A DNA stretch of 8,627 nt from Candidatus Tenderia sp. (GTDB taxonomy: Bacteria; Pseudomonadota; Gammaproteobacteria; Tenderiales; Tenderiaceae), in contig JASBUE010000052.1 in assembly GCA_030148045.1 (NCBI GenBank), positions 1-8,627 on the forward strand. Direction: 5' to 3'. Below the pieces are notes generated by a model. The model saw nothing but the letters and a program-made list of their open reading frames with translations. It was not told where the DNA came from and ran no database searches. How positions within the stretch are numbered: the stretch's first letter is position 1; every line of letters begins with the position of its first letter. Below are positions 1 to 6,535 of this stretch, piece by piece. Both the position numbers and the translations under genes were made by a program.

Positions 1-139
1 CGACATCATCGCCGCCGAGGCCGGCATCGATAAAGAGACCGCCGGCAAGTTGGTGCAGATTGCCCATCGCGCCCGCAACCTCAAGGGCCACGGCCTGGAC
101 GAGGGTATCTCCACGCGTCTCCTGGTCTATGCCGGTTAG
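1..139 (+). CDS. cbbQ: CbbQ C-terminal part (Rubisco activase AAA+ subunit), ended by an in-frame TAG
   Basis: Only the 3' end is in the window, reading in the frame that starts at base 2. The 45 visible residues (starting DIIAAEAGIDKETAGKLV and ending STRLLVYAG) match the C-terminal helical part of the CbbQ/NorQ family as I know it. CbbQ is a cytoplasmic hexameric AAA+ ATPase that works with CbbO to remove inhibitory sugar phosphates from Rubisco. The Walker motifs lie upstream and cannot be seen. The frame stops at TAG 137-139, about 39 codons before the family's normal end, and the reading frame carries on intact behind it (see next feature). The identity is supported by the neighbour cbbO and by the aldolase further down. 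Whether the truncated protein works is unknown. CbbQ is favoured over NorQ because no nor genes are visible and cbbO follows. Confidence 0.75.
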   Translation, partial: DIIAAEAGIDKETAGKLVQIAHRARNLKGHGLDEGISTRLLVYAG

Positions 140-259
140 CTCATCAACAAGGGCGTCAAACCCGATGTGGCCTGTCGCGTGGCCCTGGTGCGGCCGTTGA
201 CCGACGACCCGGATATGCGCGAAACGCTGGACGCGGCGGTAAGCACGTTTTTTGAATAA
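140..259 (+). pseudogene. cbbQ: Orphaned last 39 codons of cbbQ downstream of the amber codon
   Basis: Directly behind TAG 137-139 the same frame stays open for 39 codons and ends at TAA 257-259. The peptide begins LINKGVKPDVACRVALVRPL, continues with a TDDPDMRETL segment and ends in FFE. This is the expected end of a CbbQ protein: the pattern of a conserved Ala-Cys followed by Pro-Leu-Thr-Asp-Asp is typical of the family's C-terminal domain (from memory). There is no start codon with a ribosome site at the beginning of the segment, so it is not a separate gene. A single C-to-T change (CAG to TAG) or G-to-T change (GAG to TAG) would explain it. The lack of frameshifts implies a recent mutation, a sequencing error, or read-through. 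Confidence 0.7.
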
Positions 260-271
260 AACCACGGAAAT

Positions 272-298
272 CCCCTCTCCCCTTGCAGAGGAGAAGGG
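272..298. repeat. Imperfect palindrome 13 bases after the cbbQ frame
   Basis: CCCCTCTCC (272-280) can pair with GGAGAAGGG (290-298) in 8 of 9 positions around a 9-base loop. It lies in the cbbQ-cbbO gap. No T-run follows, so it is not a standard intrinsic terminator. It may be part of the same repetitive intergenic cluster as the REP-like element next to it, or an mRNA-stabilising hairpin at the end of the cbbQ message. Confidence 0.45.
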
Positions 299-299
299 C

Positions 300-380
300 G
301 TAGGTTGGGCTAAGCGAAGTGCAGCCCAACATGGGCAGGTGGTTAGCCGCCGTTGGGCTTCGTGCCTCAGCCCAACCTAC
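300..380. repeat. REP-like double palindrome between cbbQ and cbbO
   Basis: GTAGGTTGGGCT (300-311) is repeated in perfect inverted form as AGCCCAACCTAC (369-380). Each arm also makes its own hairpin: GTTGGGCT 304-311 with AGCCCAAC 323-330 (11-base loop), and GTTGGGCT 352-359 with AGCCCAAC 369-376 (9-base loop). The result is two small hairpins facing each other inside one large palindrome of 81 bases, the layout of a REP pair or BIME. From memory, very similar GTAGGTTGGGCT-type repeats are scattered between genes in many gamma- and betaproteobacteria and are linked to REP-associated (Y1/RAYT) transposases. No transposase is in this window. The element ends 15 bases before the cbbO Shine-Dalgarno site, so it would be part of a cbbQ-cbbO transcript. 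Confidence 0.75.
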
Positions 381-408
381 ATGCAAGCGTAAACCGGAGG
401 TTTAAACA

Positions 409-2739
409 ATGGCCATCAACCTGGATGATTATCGCGAACAACTCGAAAAGGCCGCGCCCGAGCTGAAGGATACCCTCGATTCCACCTTTCACGAGGCGGC
501 GCGTTGCATGTCGCCGCAGGGTCTGCATGACTACCTGGAAGGCGCCAAGGGTCTGGCCAGTCTCGGACGCGGCGCGCGCCTGGTGACCTCGTTTCTGGAC
601 GAGATGCCGGCGGTGGTGAAGGAGTGCGGCGACGATATCATCCGCGACTGCATCAGCGCCGCCATGAAGCTTTCGTCCATGACCTCGGGCGAGGTCATCG
701 CCATGCTTTTCAGCACCTTGCCGACCGTGGCGCGACGCTTGGGTGATCCCGAGCTGCTGCGCGGTTATCTGGGGCTGATCCATCAGCTCTCGGCCAAGGC
801 GCCGCGCGGTCTGCGTCCCATGCTGGATGTGCTCGATGAACTGCTCGGCAAGCTCACCCTCAGCGGTCTCAAGCGCTGGGCCCTGTGGGGCGCGCAGGCC
901 TATGCCCGCGATCTCCAGGGGCAACAGGCCTACTTCGGCCTGAAGACCGAAGACAGTCAGGCCATGTTGCAGAAGGAGCGGCGCGGCACCCTGTTCATCG
1001 ATAGTCAGCGCAAGATCAATTTTTATCTGCGCGCCCTGTGGGGGCGTGACTTTTTTATCCGTCCCACGGCCGCCGATCATGAAGGTTTTCGTCCCTATCT
1101 TGAGGCGCGGGTAATGCATCTGCCTGACGCCGTGGACAGTATCGGTGATGTGTCGGGCACGGAGTTGTATCGCGCTACCGCCGTGCACATGGGGGCCCAT
1201 TTGCTCTATACCCCCGAGCCCTTGTCGGCCGAACAGCTCGGCCCGGCGCAGATGTTCTTTATCGGCCTGGCCGAGGACGCGCGTATCGAGTACCGCGCCA
1301 TCCAGAATTTCCCCGGGCTGAGAAAGCTGTGGCGTTCGTTGTTGGATATGGACTATCCGGAGCCGGCCCGGCACGCCGCCATTCCCATGCTGGAGCACAT
1401 GGCCCTGATGCTGCTGGATGCCAACGTCAAATCAGACGATGCCGGGTTGAACGCCCTAGCGGAAAAATTTCACACCAATATCGAGGCCAATAAGGACGAT
1501 CCCCAGTTCTCCTGGCATATCGGCCTGGAGCTGCACAACATCCTGGCGGCACGCAAGGAGCTGCCCAGCCTGCGTATTTTGGAATCGATGCGCATTCCCT
1601 ACCGCGATGATAACCGCCTGATCTGGGACTTCGACGAATTCGCCTGGCAGGACAGCGAGGAATATGTCGCCGCCAGCCAGCGCCAGGTGCGCAAGTACGT
1701 CAATGTCATGGAAATGGTCAACGAGGTGGACACCGAACTGGCCGGTGACGACGCCCAGGAGGTCTGGGTGCTGGAGAGTGAGCTGTTTCCCTATGAGGAC
1801 GAGGGCGTCAGTTACAACCAGATGGAGGGCAAGGAGCCGGTCAGCGACCCTTTTCATTATCACGAATGGGATTATCAGGTGCAGCTGCATCGTCCCGACT
1901 GGGCGGCGGTCTACGAGCGGCGTCAGCCCAAGGGCGACCCGGAGGTGATCGAGGATATCCTGGTCGAGTACAAGCCGGTGACGTATCGCATCAAGCAGAT
2001 CATCGACATGCTGCAACCGGAAGGGGTGCAGCGGGTACGTAATATGGAAGACGGCGACGAGATCGACATCAACGCCGCCATCGACGCCATGATCGCCATT
2101 CGCATGGGCGACCAGCCCAATCCGCGCATCACCATGCGCAACGTGATCCAGAATCGCGACCTGGCGGTGGTGATCCTGCTCGATCTGTCCGAGTCCACCA
2201 ATGAAAAGGTGGAGGGCAGCGATAAGACCGTGCTGGAATTGACCCGCGAGGCCTGCGCCCTGGTGGCCACCGCCATCAACGGCATCGGCGACCCCTTCGC
2301 CATCCACGGCTTCGCCTCCGACGGCCGTCATGACGTGCAGTATTACCGCTTCAAGGACTTCAATCAAAAGTTGGACGATGAGGTGAAGTCACGCCTGGCC
2401 GGCATGCAGGGCGGTCTGTCCACCCGCATGGGGGCGGCCATGCGCCATGCCGCGAAGCATTTGCTGAAACAACCGGAACGCAAAAAACTATTGCTGGTAG
2501 TGAGCGACGGCGAGCCGGCCGATGTGGACGAGCGCGACCCCCAGCACCTGCGCATGGATACCAAGAAGGCGGTGGACGAGCTCTACAGCAAGGGCATTAT
2601 GAGCTACTGCCTGACATTGGATCCGAATGCCGACAGTTACGTCAAGCGTATCTTCGGGGCCAACAACTACACCGTCATCGATCACGTCCAGCGGCTGCCG
2701 GAAAAACTGCCGACGCTCTTCGCTAGCCTGACGAGTTAG
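409..2739 (+). CDS. cbbO: CbbO, VWA-domain Rubisco activase adaptor
   Basis: A 776-residue cytoplasmic protein, about the usual length for CbbO. It is the adaptor that docks the CbbQ ATPase onto Rubisco. The first 550 or so residues are the mostly helical, family-specific part. The last 190 residues are a von Willebrand factor A domain whose metal-binding MIDAS is complete: D592-L-S-E-S596, T672 in GGLSTRMG, and D700 in the SDGEP motif. In studied CbbO proteins this metal site is needed to engage Rubisco. The start is ATG 409, with GGAGG at 396-400 and 8 bases of spacing. It follows cbbQ with a REP-like element between them, and the next gene starts 9 bases after its TAG stop, so it very likely heads or continues an operon. 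NorD is the nearest alternative family, but the cbbQ-cbbO-aldolase order favours CbbO. If cbbQ is really truncated, this intact adaptor has a damaged partner. Confidence 0.9.
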   Translation: MAINLDDYREQLEKAAPELKDTLDSTFHEAARCMSPQGLHDYLEGAKGLASLGRGARLVTSFLDEMPAVVKECGDDIIRDCISAAMKLSSMTSGEVIAMLFSTLPTVARRLGDPELLRGYLGLIHQLSAKAPRGLRPMLDVLDELLGKLTLSGLKRWALWGAQAYARDLQGQQAYFGLKTEDSQAMLQKERRGTLFIDSQRKINFYLRALWGRDFFIRPTAADHEGFRPYLEARVMHLPDAVDSIGDVSGTELYRATAVHMGAHLLYTPEPLSAEQLGPAQMFFIGLAEDARIEYRAIQNFPGLRKLWRSLLDMDYPEPARHAAIPMLEHMALMLLDANVKSDDAGLNALAEKFHTNIEANKDDPQFSWHIGLELHNILAARKELPSLRILESMRIPYRDDNRLIWDFDEFAWQDSEEYVAASQRQVRKYVNVMEMVNEVDTELAGDDAQEVWVLESELFPYEDEGVSYNQMEGKEPVSDPFHYHEWDYQVQLHRPDWAAVYERRQPKGDPEVIEDILVEYKPVTYRIKQIIDMLQPEGVQRVRNMEDGDEIDINAAIDAMIAIRMGDQPNPRITMRNVIQNRDLAVVILLDLSESTNEKVEGSDKTVLELTREACALVATAINGIGDPFAIHGFASDGRHDVQYYRFKDFNQKLDDEVKSRLAGMQGGLSTRMGAAMRHAAKHLLKQPERKKLLLVVSDGEPADVDERDPQHLRMDTKKAVDELYSKGIMSYCLTLDPNADSYVKRIFGANNYTVIDHVQRLPEKLPTLFASLTS

Positions 2740-2748
2740 GGAGCCTCG

Positions 2749-3117
2749 GTGAGCAGGGTCGATGATGTCCCGGTGTATGAACAACGTGGCGATGCCATCG
2801 AGGCGAAACTGTACAATCTCTGGCGCCGCGCAAGAATGCATTTCGCCATGCCGCTGCGGCTGGAGTTCGATGAGCTCCCGGGTGTGGCCATGATCCTGGA
2901 CCGCGACGAGTGGGCCTGTGTCAATACCCGTCAGAACGATCTGCCCCTGCTGGCCTGGGTGGAGTTCGAGGACCAGGGCCGCGATACCCTGCACATGCCG
3001 GTACCCTGCAAGCTGAACTACTATCACTACGCCGCATCCAAATACCGCGGCAGGGTGTTGCAGCTGATGGACGCGGCGTTGGAGCAGCGACTGCACGAGG
3101 ACGACAAGGGCGCGTAG
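2749..3117 (+). CDS. Conserved-looking 122-residue protein of unknown function in the cbbQO cluster
   Basis: I do not recognise a named domain. The protein is small and soluble, with no signal peptide or membrane segment. It is rich in charged and aromatic residues: an N-terminal helix (about residues 14-30, ending RRARMHF), a central part that looks like beta strands (residues 34-75, including WACVNTRQND and LAWVEFED), a KLNYYHYAASKYRG stretch (about 88-101) and an acidic C-terminal helix. Two cysteines are visible, in WACV and in PCKL. The GTG start at 2749 is chosen because AGGGAG (2738-2743) sits 5 bases upstream and overlaps the cbbO stop codon, which implies translation coupled to cbbO. 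Its place between cbbO and the aldolase suggests a role in Rubisco activation or carbon fixation, but this is inference from position only. Confidence 0.8.
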   Translation: MSRVDDVPVYEQRGDAIEAKLYNLWRRARMHFAMPLRLEFDELPGVAMILDRDEWACVNTRQNDLPLLAWVEFEDQGRDTLHMPVPCKLNYYHYAASKYRGRVLQLMDAALEQRLHEDDKGA

Positions 3118-3161
3118 GTTACAATAACGCATACATACGTTAGCGAAGCAGGAGAAAGGCA

Positions 3162-4418
3162 ATGCCAATCGTCAACATGCGCGACATGCTCCATCATGCC
3201 TATGACAATAGTTATGCGGTGGGGGCCTTCGATTTGGTCAGTCTCGATTTTCTCGAAGCGGTGATCGATGCCGCCGAACGCTGCCGCGCGCCGGTGATTC
3301 TGAGCATCGCCGAACCCCACTTCGCCCATTATGATTTCGAACTCATGTTGCCCGCCGTAGAGGCCGCGGCGCGGCGCGCCTCGGTGCCGGTGGCGATTCA
3401 GCTCGATCACGGCGCCAGTCGCGAAGCGGTGGTGTGTGCCATCAATCTCGGTTGTAACGGTGTCATGCTCGACGCCTCCGGCCAGTCCCTGCCCGACAAT
3501 ATCAGCGCCACCGCCGCGGTGGTGGAGACGGCCCACAGCTGCGGCGTGCCGGTGGTGGGTGAGCTGGGTTATGTGGCCGGCATGGAGGGTGAGGGGGCCG
3601 AACAGCATCCGGGCGAGTCGGCCTACACCGTGCCGACCGAGGCCAAGGCCTATGTGGAACGTACCGGCGTGGATTTTCTCGCCGTCTCCATCGGTACCGT
3701 GCAGGGTCGGCTCAAGGGCCGCGCCAAGCTCGATTTTCAGCGTCTCAAACAGATCCATCAGGCGGTCAATATTCCGCTGGTGATTCACGGCGGCAGCGGT
3801 CTGAGCGAAGATCAGTTCCGCCGTCTTACCTCCCATGGCGTGGCCAAGATCAACTATTACACCGCGCTGTCAGATCTGGCCGCCCAGTCCATGCGCGAGC
3901 AGATGAAACAGGCCCGCAACGCCAGTTTCACCGCCCTCAAGCAAGGCGTCAAAGAGGCGGTGGGCAGGGAGGTGGAACGTTGCCTGCGCGCCTGGGGCAG
4001 CGCCGGCCGCGCCGCCGAAGTGCTGTCGCAGTGCGCGCCCTGGTTGCCGGTGGAGCACCTGATCATCTATAACATCGAAGGCATGACGCCGGAAGACGCC
4101 GAGGCCATGATGGCCGAAGGCCGGCGCGTATTGAGCCGGATCCCCGGGGTGCGCGAGGTGATGACCGGCGAGGCGGTGAAAGAGGGCGCCGATTATCGCT
4201 ATTGTTTCCTGGTGCGCTTCGTCCATCAGGCCGTGATCGACAGCTACCGCCATCATCCGGATCACGTCGCTTTCGCCGACAATCTGTTCCGCCCCTTTGC
4301 CGCCGACCGCATCAGCATCGATTACCAGATGCTCGAGCCCGGCGCCGACACCGGTTTCAAGAGCCGCTACGCCAGCCGCTATCACAAGGCTTACCTCAAC
4401 GCGGTGGAATCGGCTTAA
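3162..4418 (+). CDS. cbbA: Class II (zinc) fructose-bisphosphate aldolase-like protein with C-terminal Dabb-like domain
   Basis: Residues 1-290 are a class II ketose-bisphosphate aldolase barrel of the short GatY/KbaY-like type. The family joins dihydroxyacetone phosphate to an aldehyde; in a cbb operon the products would be fructose- and sedoheptulose-bisphosphate. Visible key residues are the catalytic D82 and zinc ligand H83 in QLDHG, the EL-G-V-G loop at 134-140, the third zinc ligand H209 in IHGGSGL, and the KIN motif at 229-231. The second zinc ligand, normally His in a GTxHG motif, is Gln here (Q181 in GTVQG, codon 3702-3704). Residues of about 297-392 look like a stress-responsive Dabb (dimeric alpha-beta barrel) domain: VEHLIIYNI at the start, an IPGV turn, then YRHHPDHVAF and DYQML. 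The 418-residue length is explained by this fusion, since simple members have about 280-310. The start is ATG 3162, with GGAG 3151-3154. Symbol by context; activity is uncertain because of Q181. Confidence 0.85.
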   Translation: MPIVNMRDMLHHAYDNSYAVGAFDLVSLDFLEAVIDAAERCRAPVILSIAEPHFAHYDFELMLPAVEAAARRASVPVAIQLDHGASREAVVCAINLGCNGVMLDASGQSLPDNISATAAVVETAHSCGVPVVGELGYVAGMEGEGAEQHPGESAYTVPTEAKAYVERTGVDFLAVSIGTVQGRLKGRAKLDFQRLKQIHQAVNIPLVIHGGSGLSEDQFRRLTSHGVAKINYYTALSDLAAQSMREQMKQARNASFTALKQGVKEAVGREVERCLRAWGSAGRAAEVLSQCAPWLPVEHLIIYNIEGMTPEDAEAMMAEGRRVLSRIPGVREVMTGEAVKEGADYRYCFLVRFVHQAVIDSYRHHPDHVAFADNLFRPFAADRISIDYQMLEPGADTGFKSRYASRYHKAYLNAVESA

Positions 4419-4469
4419 GCCACTAAACTGAATGACCCGGGTTAATAATTCGCCAAGGAGTGTGACGCC

Positions 4470-5135
4470 ATGGGCAAGCGGACCCTGGAGTTGAACGAAC
4501 GGCTTTACGATTACCTGCTTTCGGTGTCCCTGCGCGACACGCCAGTGCAGGCGGCCTTGCGGCACGAAACGGATCAGCTGGAAATGGGCATGATGCAGGT
4601 CTCCGCCGACCAGGCCCAGTTCATGGCCTTGCTGGCGAAGCTGCTCGGCGCCCGGCGCGTCATCGAGGTCGGCACCTTCACCGGCTACAGTGCCCTGGCC
4701 CTGGCCCAGGTGCTGCCCGAGGACGGCCGGCTGATCGCCTGTGACGTGAGCAAGGGGTGGACCGACATCGCCCGGCGTTACTGGCAACAGGCCGGGGTGG
4801 CCGACAGGATCGAACTGCGCCTGGCCCCGGCGCTGGAAACGCTGGACGCGCTGGTCGCCGACGATCAGGGCGACAGTTTCGACTTCGCCTTCATCGATGC
4901 TGACAAGCAGAATCAGCGCAATTACTACGAACGCTGCCTGGCGTTGATTCGCCCGGGTGGCTTGATCGCGGTGGACAATGTGTTGTGGGGCGGCAGCGTC
5001 GCCGACCCGGATAATGATACGGACGACACCCGCGCCATTCGCGATTTTAATACGTTTATCTATCAGGACCAGCGCGTCGATATCAGCCTGGTGCCGATCG
5101 GCGACGGGGTAACCCTGGCGCGTAAGCGAGACTGA
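4470..5135 (+). CDS. SAM-dependent O-methyltransferase, caffeoyl-CoA/catechol OMT type (family 3)
   Basis: A 221-residue cytoplasmic class I methyltransferase, of normal length for family 3 O-methyltransferases. The N-terminal MQVSADQAQF (42-51) matches the family's MQxSPEQGQ-type motif. The SAM-binding loop is VIEVGTFTGYSALALA (64-79), with D92 as the likely ribose-binding acid. The divalent-metal ligands of catechol/caffeoyl-CoA enzymes are present: D143 in FIDADK, D169 and N170 in VDNVLWGG. Known relatives methylate a hydroxyl of vicinal diphenols using Mg or another metal; the substrate of this one cannot be told from sequence. The start is ATG 4470, with AAGGAG at 4455-4460. It lies 51 bases after the aldolase and may be transcribed with it, though no link to carbon fixation is obvious. 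Its TGA stop is immediately followed by the stop of the opposite-strand gene. Confidence 0.88.
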   Translation: MGKRTLELNERLYDYLLSVSLRDTPVQAALRHETDQLEMGMMQVSADQAQFMALLAKLLGARRVIEVGTFTGYSALALAQVLPEDGRLIACDVSKGWTDIARRYWQQAGVADRIELRLAPALETLDALVADDQGDSFDFAFIDADKQNQRNYYERCLALIRPGGLIAVDNVLWGGSVADPDNDTDDTRAIRDFNTFIYQDQRVDISLVPIGDGVTLARKRD

Positions 5136-6206
5136 TCACCGGCAACTGTGCCGCTGCGCCGCGCTGAGTTCGATGGTGGCGCTGCCGGGCTGGGCCTGTA
5201 CGGTCTGCACCGGGCTGAGTATGCCCTGTTTGGGATGGACACTGTAGACGTCGATGCTGCTGCTACGTACGTTGGCGACATAGGCATGGTGGCCGCCGCG
5301 ATCCAGGGCGATGGAAAAGGGGCCGATGCCGGCTGCGACGCTGGCTATTTTGACCGGCATGCCGTCGGCTTGCAGGGCGTACGTGGTGACATCGTTAGAG
5401 CCGAAATTGGCCGTGTAAAGATAACGGCCCGCTTGGTCCACTGTAATAGCATAGTGGTAGGCGGAGGCCTCAATGCGGCCGATGGGCGTCAGTGTGCTGT
5501 GTTCGCCATCAATCCGGTAGATGGACAGGGTGCTGCCGAGACCGTCGGCCACGTATAGATAGTCGCCCGCGGGTGCCACCACCGCCGCCGCGGGACTGTT
5601 GCCGGTGGCCACATTGCCCAGGGCCCGCAGCGCGCCGCTGTGCGGGTCGATGGCATGGCTGCCGACACTGTGGCCGGCATAGTGGGTGACATAGAGCCAG
5701 CGACCGCAGGGATCGACGGCGATGTCGGTAGGGTAGGCGCCACTGGCAAAGTGTCCCACGGGGGACAGTTCACCCTGTTGGTTCTCGATACGAAACACCT
5801 GGATACTGTCGCTGTCGCCGTTGGTGACATAGACGAAGCGCCCCAATGGATCGATGGTGACCGTTTCCGGGCTTTGGCCGGTGGTCAGCGGCACGCCTTT
5901 CTGGCGCAGGCTTGCGGTGTTGCTGTCCAGCGTGAACGCCGTGAGTGTAGCGGCCCAGATATCGACGACATACAGTGTCTCGCCGGTGGCGGCCAGATCG
6001 CGCGGCGCGCTGCCGCCGCTGAGGGTGTTGAGCGCCTCCAGCCTACCGCCGGCGTCGACCTTGAACAGGGAGATGGAGCCGTCGTGAATATTGGGGGCGT
6101 AGGCGTAGCCACGGGGGGGTGTGCTACTGGCGGCGTGCACGGCACAGCACACCAGCACCAGAGGTGCAATGAGCGCGCGCAGAAATTGGGTTCGCTGAAT
6201 TATCAC
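5136..6206 (-). CDS. Secreted YncE/lactonase-like beta-propeller protein
   Basis: A 356-residue protein with a signal peptide: a basic start (R5, R10), a hydrophobic core at 11-23 and a V-H-A cleavage site at about residue 25. The mature part is made of about seven repeats of the form YVTNxxSDSIQVFRI followed by GxxPxxIAVDPxGRYLY, at a period of about 43-50 residues. This is the pattern of the lactonase-type beta-propeller family (YncE, and the 6-phosphogluconolactonase-like PF10282 proteins). Exported members usually have no proven enzyme activity, and I see no basis for naming a substrate. The start is GTG at 6204-6206, with a weak GAGG site just upstream. No in-frame alternative exists between it and an upstream stop. 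It is the third gene on the - strand, 73 bases behind the anti-sigma gene, so it may belong to that regulon or operon. Confidence 0.85.
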   Translation of the reverse strand: MIIQRTQFLRALIAPLVLVCCAVHAASSTPPRGYAYAPNIHDGSISLFKVDAGGRLEALNTLSGGSAPRDLAATGETLYVVDIWAATLTAFTLDSNTASLRQKGVPLTTGQSPETVTIDPLGRFVYVTNGDSDSIQVFRIENQQGELSPVGHFASGAYPTDIAVDPCGRWLYVTHYAGHSVGSHAIDPHSGALRALGNVATGNSPAAAVVAPAGDYLYVADGLGSTLSIYRIDGEHSTLTPIGRIEASAYHYAITVDQAGRYLYTANFGSNDVTTYALQADGMPVKIASVAAGIGPFSIALDRGGHHAYVANVRSSSIDVYSVHPKQGILSPVQTVQAQPGSATIELSAAQRHSCR

Positions 6207-6279
6207 GTCGCCTCGCCATGTGTGTTGCTGACCCCCGTTTCCAAGTTTAGATCATAGTCGGGATCGAATTGAGCCGGGC

Positions 6280-6528
6280 TCAGTCGCGCGGTTGCAGCAC
6301 TTGGCGCAGTTTTTCCTTTTGTTGCTCCGTCAGGCGGTGCTCGTCGCGGCTTTCAATATAGGCCTGCAGCTTAGGTGCGGCACGATGCAAGAAGGCCAAT
6401 TGGCGGGCATAGTTGCGGCAATAGCGGCATATCAATAGGTGCAGCTTCAGCCCCAGGCGCTGGCGCAGGCCGAGTTCCCGGTCCAGTTGCTGCGACGCCA
6501 TCTCAGACGCCTGTTTGCAGTTCATCAT
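6280..6528 (-). CDS. Small soluble zinc-finger anti-sigma factor (ZAS/zf-HC2 type)
   Basis: An 82-residue protein that should bind and hold the ECF sigma factor encoded just upstream. The zinc signature is C4, then H30-x3-C34-x2-C37 (LHLLICRYCRNY). The spacing C-x25-H-x3-C-x2-C equals that of RsrA (C11, H37, C41, C44; from memory). There is no membrane segment, so it acts in the cytoplasm, unlike many anti-sigma proteins. The C-terminal half is a charged helical tail. I choose ATG 6526-6528 as the start; a second ATG follows directly at 6523-6525. The frame could extend upstream only to a TTG at 6556-6558 without a ribosome site. The start lies 7 bases after the sigma stop codon, so translation is probably coupled. 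A redox-sensing role is possible but not shown; many ZAS proteins are not redox sensors. Confidence 0.8.
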   Translation of the reverse strand: MMNCKQASEMASQQLDRELGLRQRLGLKLHLLICRYCRNYARQLAFLHRAAPKLQAYIESRDEHRLTEQQKEKLRQVLQPRD

Positions 6529-6535
6529 CGTTTTT

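Noticed and set aside
367..1398. 343-codon open frame on the - strand opposite cbbO
   Set aside because: High GC gives long antisense frames. cbbO on the + strand is a clear family match over its whole length.
3125..3142. TAACG/CGTTA inverted repeat before the aldolase as an operator
   Set aside because: Only 5 bases per arm with an 8-base gap, which is expected by chance in a 44-base spacer.
4435..4442. ACCCGGGT palindrome between aldolase and methyltransferase
   Set aside because: An 8-base GC-rich palindrome is common in high-GC DNA and has no further supporting structure.
3870..4787. 305-codon open frame on the - strand opposite the aldolase and methyltransferase
   Set aside because: It covers parts of two recognisable + strand genes and shows no family features of its own.
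6270..6282. TGAGC/GCTCA hairpin at the anti-sigma stop codon as a terminator
   Set aside because: The stem has only 5 pairs and no T-run follows on the - strand, so it does not support a terminator call.
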